From assembly GCA_035610365.1 (NCBI GenBank), contig CM069433.1, positions 57,402,487 to 57,466,486 on the forward strand: 64,000 nucleotides of DNA, in the 5' to 3' direction. The notes under the pieces are model-generated. The model saw only the letters and a program-made list of their open reading frames with translations. It was not told where the DNA came from and did not search any database. The first letter of the stretch is position 1, and each line of letters begins with the position of its first letter. Shown here one piece after another: positions 60,340 to 64,000 of this stretch. Origin of the DNA: Aquatica leii (Eukaryota > Arthropoda > Insecta > Coleoptera > Lampyridae). The position numbers were made by a program, and so were the translations under genes.

Positions 60340-61420
60340 GCCTAAGAATAAATGCAGACAATACAGTGTTGAATATATGAAATATGGCTTTATTCCGTTA
60401 CTAGAAAATAGTACTTTACTGATGTGTCTTCTATGTCATAAAACTATGTCAAATGATGCAATGGAACTTTCTAAGCTTAAGGAACATTTAATAAAATTCC
60501 ATAGTGACAAAAAAGATAAGGATTTACCGTTTATTCAAATACTCAAAGAAAAATATTGACATTGACATTGAAAGAACACATAGAGACAGCATCTAAGAGA
60601 GATGACGATGAACTGCTTGGTTTTTATAAGATTACTTTAATGATTGCGAAGTCCGTTGATATTGACGGTGCTCCGGCAATAGTAGGACGACACCGAGGTT
60701 TTCTGTCATACTTAAAACAAGTTATACTGAATGTATTCTCGGTATATTGTGTCATTCATCGACATCACTTGGTCGCAAAAACCTTAGTGAACGTTTGCGT
60801 TAATCACTACATTATATCATACAACAGTTAATAAAATAAAAAAAATGCCTTAAATTATTTGGCAGATTTAACGTGACTAATTTAAAAGGTGACACATTAA
60901 ATTTAATCAAAGCTAAGAGTGTAATATTTGCGTTTGTTGCAAAACTTTCGCTGTAGAAACAAAATTTGGGAAGAGGAGAACGTTCTCAGTTTCCAAATCT
61001 TTCAACATTGCAAAATAAAGATGAAGATTTGTTTGCTTATTGTCAACACTTATCGGCGCTTTATTCCGATATTAACCAAATATTTGAAGACCTTCTTCGT
61101 TTGGATATAATCTCCACTGGCTGTTGAACCTCAAACTCAGACTACAGATGAATACATAGTAAAACAGGAACAACTTATTGAATTATTTGCAAATGGGGAG
61201 CTGCAACTAATGTTTAAACGATATGACAACTTTTGGTTACAAAAACAGATCCCGATTTTATATCCAGCATTATGGGTTATTGTAGAGAAGCTGTTGATTG
61301 CTTTTCCGTCTGCCTATTTGGTAGAACGTAGATTCGGTGTTGTTATGAGAAATTAGTACTCGTGAGAATTTGCGGTTACTACTCACAAACATCGAGCCGG
61401 ACATAAATGCTTCATTTATA
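60340..61420 (+). pseudogene. second hAT transposase relic (ZBED/SCAND3-like)
   Basis: Begins with a BED-type finger: EYMKYGFIPLL, MCLLCHKTMSNDAMELSKLK (about 60421-60480) and LKEHLIKFHSDKK (about 60475-60515), with C-x2-C and H-x4-H spacing. Then KSVDIDGAPAIVGRHRGFLS (about 60649-60708) with a catalytic Asp, and VHCVIHRHHL-like YCVIHRHHLVAKTL (about 60738-60780). After a degraded middle, the C-terminal part reads PPLAVEPQTQT (about 61105-61142), PTSYLVE-like FPSAYLVERRFG (about 61302-61337) and RENLRLLLTNIEPDI (about 61357-61402), the hAT dimerisation signature. Frameshifts at about 60835-60960 and near 61350. Confidence 0.85.
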
Positions 61421-62735
61421 TTTTATTTTTACGTCGCCATTTACCGTTCAATACATCAAAGTTAAATTTGGAATTTTTCTATTACGCATTTATATAGTTT
61501 TTTTACTCATGGGTCCGTCGGCAAGTTTTGATTATGAAAAGAATTACGTGGGCCAAAAGAATTTATTCTACATAGAAAATTGCCCTTGTCATACACAAGC
61601 AGTTGAAGAGTCGACAAACTATCACAGAAGCTTCTACTACAGTATGCAATAATTAGAGAAGCGATGGAATAATCATAAATGCATTAGACATAGTCCACAA
61701 TAGCAAATTTTGAAACAAAAAAAATTGTATATAATTTTTAATTTTATTTCAATTACATATTTTGTCGTAAATAATAGTTATGTTTTGAGAAACGTTGAAA
61801 AAAAATACTAAGCCACTAAAATAATGTATTATTTTGGATAAATGTTTCATAGCTATTTTTTTAAAATTTAGTATCCCGGATTTTTAAAAATTTACAAGAA
61901 AGAAGTAGAAATGATCAACAAGAAATTAAATTAAAAAACCTTAAGATTATTTTTATTCTATTTTTTATAAAGAGCGACTGTAGGTAATTTTAATTATATA
62001 TAAAATACGGTAGCATAACAGCTGAGACGGTAAAGAATAATATTTTTCAAAAAAAGTTAAAACGTTCAAATAAAAAATATTATACCTAATAAATAGTTTA
62101 ATAAAGCAATGTTATTTCAATGTAGTCAAATATTTTTCAAAAAAATTATAAGAAACTATAACACTATCGTTAAACAATAAATTTATGTGCACAATTCTAC
62201 ACAACATGTTTTTGAAAAGAGTTAGTTTTATTGCTTTGTACATAAAAACTATAATTTATTTTTGCATTTATTTATATAAAAAAATTCTATGAATCTTGTA
62301 TTTTACAAAAATATATTCCATGTATTTGCTAAATATTGATATCAGCCGCGTATACAGGGAGAGAGAAATGGACGCAATTCAGTGGCGACTGGTCCATAAG
62401 GGCTTTAGGGCGTGAGCCCCCCAGACGTTTATTAAAACAAAAAAAAACTACAAAATATTATGAATTAAAATATTTAAACATATTTATAGGATTTAAATAT
62501 CATATACTATTTATTACTCTAAAATAGTAATTTAATATGGTCGTCACTCAAAGCAACGTATATTAAATAGGTAATTTCTTTATGTTGGGGTTACAATTAT
62601 TTAAGCCCATGGCTGTATAAGTAGCAAAGCATTCTAACGTGACGTCGCGACCCCCACTAAGAGATTGAATATGCAGTTTTAGCATGTGAAAAGGCTCTCG
62701 CGTTTGTAGCCCGCAATGGTTTCAATTCAGTAATC
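61421..62735. other. AT-rich spacer with one hAT-like terminus
   Basis: CAGTGGCGACTGGTCC at 62380-62395 resembles a hAT end, followed by a GC-richer stretch with GTGAGCCCCCCAG, but no matching second end was found. The part from about 62580 to 62735 may be the 5' leader of the next transposase gene. Nothing else is recognised. Confidence 0.3.
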
Positions 62736-63944
62736 ATGAGGCGGTCGAAGTTGTTAAATGTGGAAGATATGGAAAATGCAATCATTCATGAGATTGTTGG
62801 AGAAGAACGTGTCATTCCTATACGACGAGACATTGGCGGGGGCTTAAACGTAGAAGCTCTATCTACAGAGGAGTGTAAATTGTTTTTTTCGATTTGAGCG
62901 CCAACATCTTCATCGATTAGCACACAATTTAAGGATCCCGGCTGAAATAGTTACGAATAATTATTATAGGGCTACTGGTATTATATTGCTTTAGTTATTT
63001 AATTAAATATTTTACTTATGATTATGTAACAGGTGTTGAAGGGTTATGCATGTATTTGCGAAGATTAGCATATCTCAACAGACTGTCTGATTTAGAACGT
63101 TTGTTTGGGGTGTCGGGTCCATACATTTCGGTGATTGTGTCACAAGTGATGAGGACAATTGCCACCACAAAGGACATCTCTTAACAAACTTAGGAAATCT
63201 TCAGTGGTTAAATGAAAATAAATTGAGACAATATTCACATGTAAAGAATTTATATTTGCATTAATTTATATTAAACTCCAATTATTACAGGTAATTACTG
63301 AGAAAGGAGGTTTATTAGAATATTGTTGGGGTTTTATTGATGGAACCGCCAGGCCAATATGTCGTCTGTCAATAAACCAAGAACTTTACTATTCAGGACA
63401 TAAACGTGTACATTGTATTAAATATCAATCTCTTTTATGTCCAGATGGGATTATTGTTAACCTTTCTGGAGCTTATCCAGGAAGACGACATGATGCAGGT
63501 ATTCTCAGGGATGCCAAGTATTAAAGTGTGATGATTAAAAAATAATTTTCAGACATTTTCAGAGAAAGTGGTTTATACGAGCAATTACAACAATACGCGA
63601 TATTCAACAATAATCGCTATGTAATTTATGGAGGCCCAGCATATCCATTGTCTGATCTGGTAATTAAACCATATTCTACTGTAAATATTACCGAGCATCA
63701 ACAACATTTTAATTGTTCGATGAGTGCTGTTAGGCAAGCAGTGGAGTGGGGATTCGGCAAACTTGTAAACGATTTTGCCTTTTTGGATTTTAAAAAGAAC
63801 CAAAAATTGTTGTTACAGGATATTTCGAACATGTATAAAACAGCAACGATATTGTCTAATTGTCATACATGCCTGTATGGCAGTCAGAGTGCAACATACT
63901 TTAATATAGAACCTCCGACTTTGGAAGCACATTTGTATGTATAA
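62736..63944 (+). pseudogene. HARBI1-like DDE transposase, four exons
   Basis: ATG at 62736. Exons 62736-62977, 63033-63240, 63291-63517 and 63563-63944; introns of 55, 50 and 45 bp with GT-AG ends restore the phase each time. Motifs: LSTEECKLFF near 62860, LHRLAHNLRIPAEIV, CMYLRRLAYLNRLSDLERLF (about 63046-63105), QWLNENKLRQYSH (about 63202-63240), CWGFIDGTARPICRLS (about 63321-63368) with the first catalytic Asp, SGHKRVHCIKYQS, YPGRRHDAGILRDA, YGGPAYPLSDL (about 63627-63659) and VRQAVEWGFGK (about 63729-63761) with the Glu. The second Asp, normally YGDPAYP, is Gly. There is one extra T at the T-run near 62880 and one frameshift near 63165. The stop is at 63942-63944. Terminal repeats are not visible within the window. 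Confidence 0.85.
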
Positions 63945-64000
63945 TATGTACATAATCTATTTTAAGCATTAAAAACATAGTTTTATATATTTTTTTGTAA

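Noticed and set aside
1..64000. Search for CRISPR arrays, bacterial operons, tRNA and rRNA genes.
   Set aside because: No regularly spaced direct repeats with unique spacers, no ribosome-binding-site-led gene clusters and no cloverleaf or rRNA signature were seen. The AAGCTTG array at 32.9-33.2 kb is a degenerate minisatellite.

Overview
This is an AT-rich piece of a eukaryotic nuclear genome, most likely an insect. The evidence is very short GT-AG introns (45 to 61 bp), a fucosidase closest in wording to insect lysosomal enzymes, and a transposon set typical of arthropods. A beetle is a guess, not a demonstration. I see no bacterial features, no CRISPR array and no tRNA or rRNA gene.

Only one host gene can be reconstructed in full: a five-exon alpha-L-fucosidase (GH29) on the minus strand at 1195-2740, with a TATA box and a poly(A) signal. 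A second candidate host exon lies on the minus strand near 9833-9990. Several less AT-rich, repeat-free islands (about 9.27-10.03, 23.0-24.4, 25.6-26.75, 40.76-41.22, 41.99-42.25, 49.73-49.94 and 50.09-50.34 kb) look like conserved non-coding or regulatory DNA, but conservation cannot be tested here.

The rest is a dense record of transposable elements. In order: an RTE-type LINE end (1-1050); a TA-flanked pogo/Tigger-like element (3702-4735) with a second terminus at 48375-48489; a piggyBac relic (5199-7028); a rearranged Penelope-like element with a GIY-YIG domain and a hammerhead-like hairpin (about 7.56-8.59 kb), plus related hairpins at 11.6, 13.05 and 19.67 kb; a 3.87 kb PIF/Harbinger element with TTA duplications, two convergent genes and a LINE nested in its transposase (15633-19505); a Gypsy relic (19.85-21.78 kb) and a SAP-type gag piece (22.3 kb); an RTE-like LINE split by another element (28.74-30.64 kb); two mariner/IS630-like transposase relics (30.92-32.0 and 32.5-34.26 kb), the second split by sequence rich in AAGCTTG motifs; a MITE (36.7 kb); a second Harbinger fragment (38.7-39.35 kb); a Jockey LINE (43.34-44.64 kb); a DNA transposon of a family I cannot name, with near-perfect inverted ends (44791-46645); a Crypton-like tyrosine recombinase ORF (52265-52954); a nearly intact LINE (55395-57414); a hAT element with an exact 8-bp duplication (58563-59995); another hAT transposase (60.34-61.42 kb); and a multi-exon HARBI1-like transposase at the right edge (62736-63944).

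Almost all element genes carry frameshifts, stops or lost catalytic residues. The best candidates for something undescribed are the 44.8-46.6 kb transposon, the internally deleted but open recombinase ORF, and the dispersed hammerhead-like hairpins.
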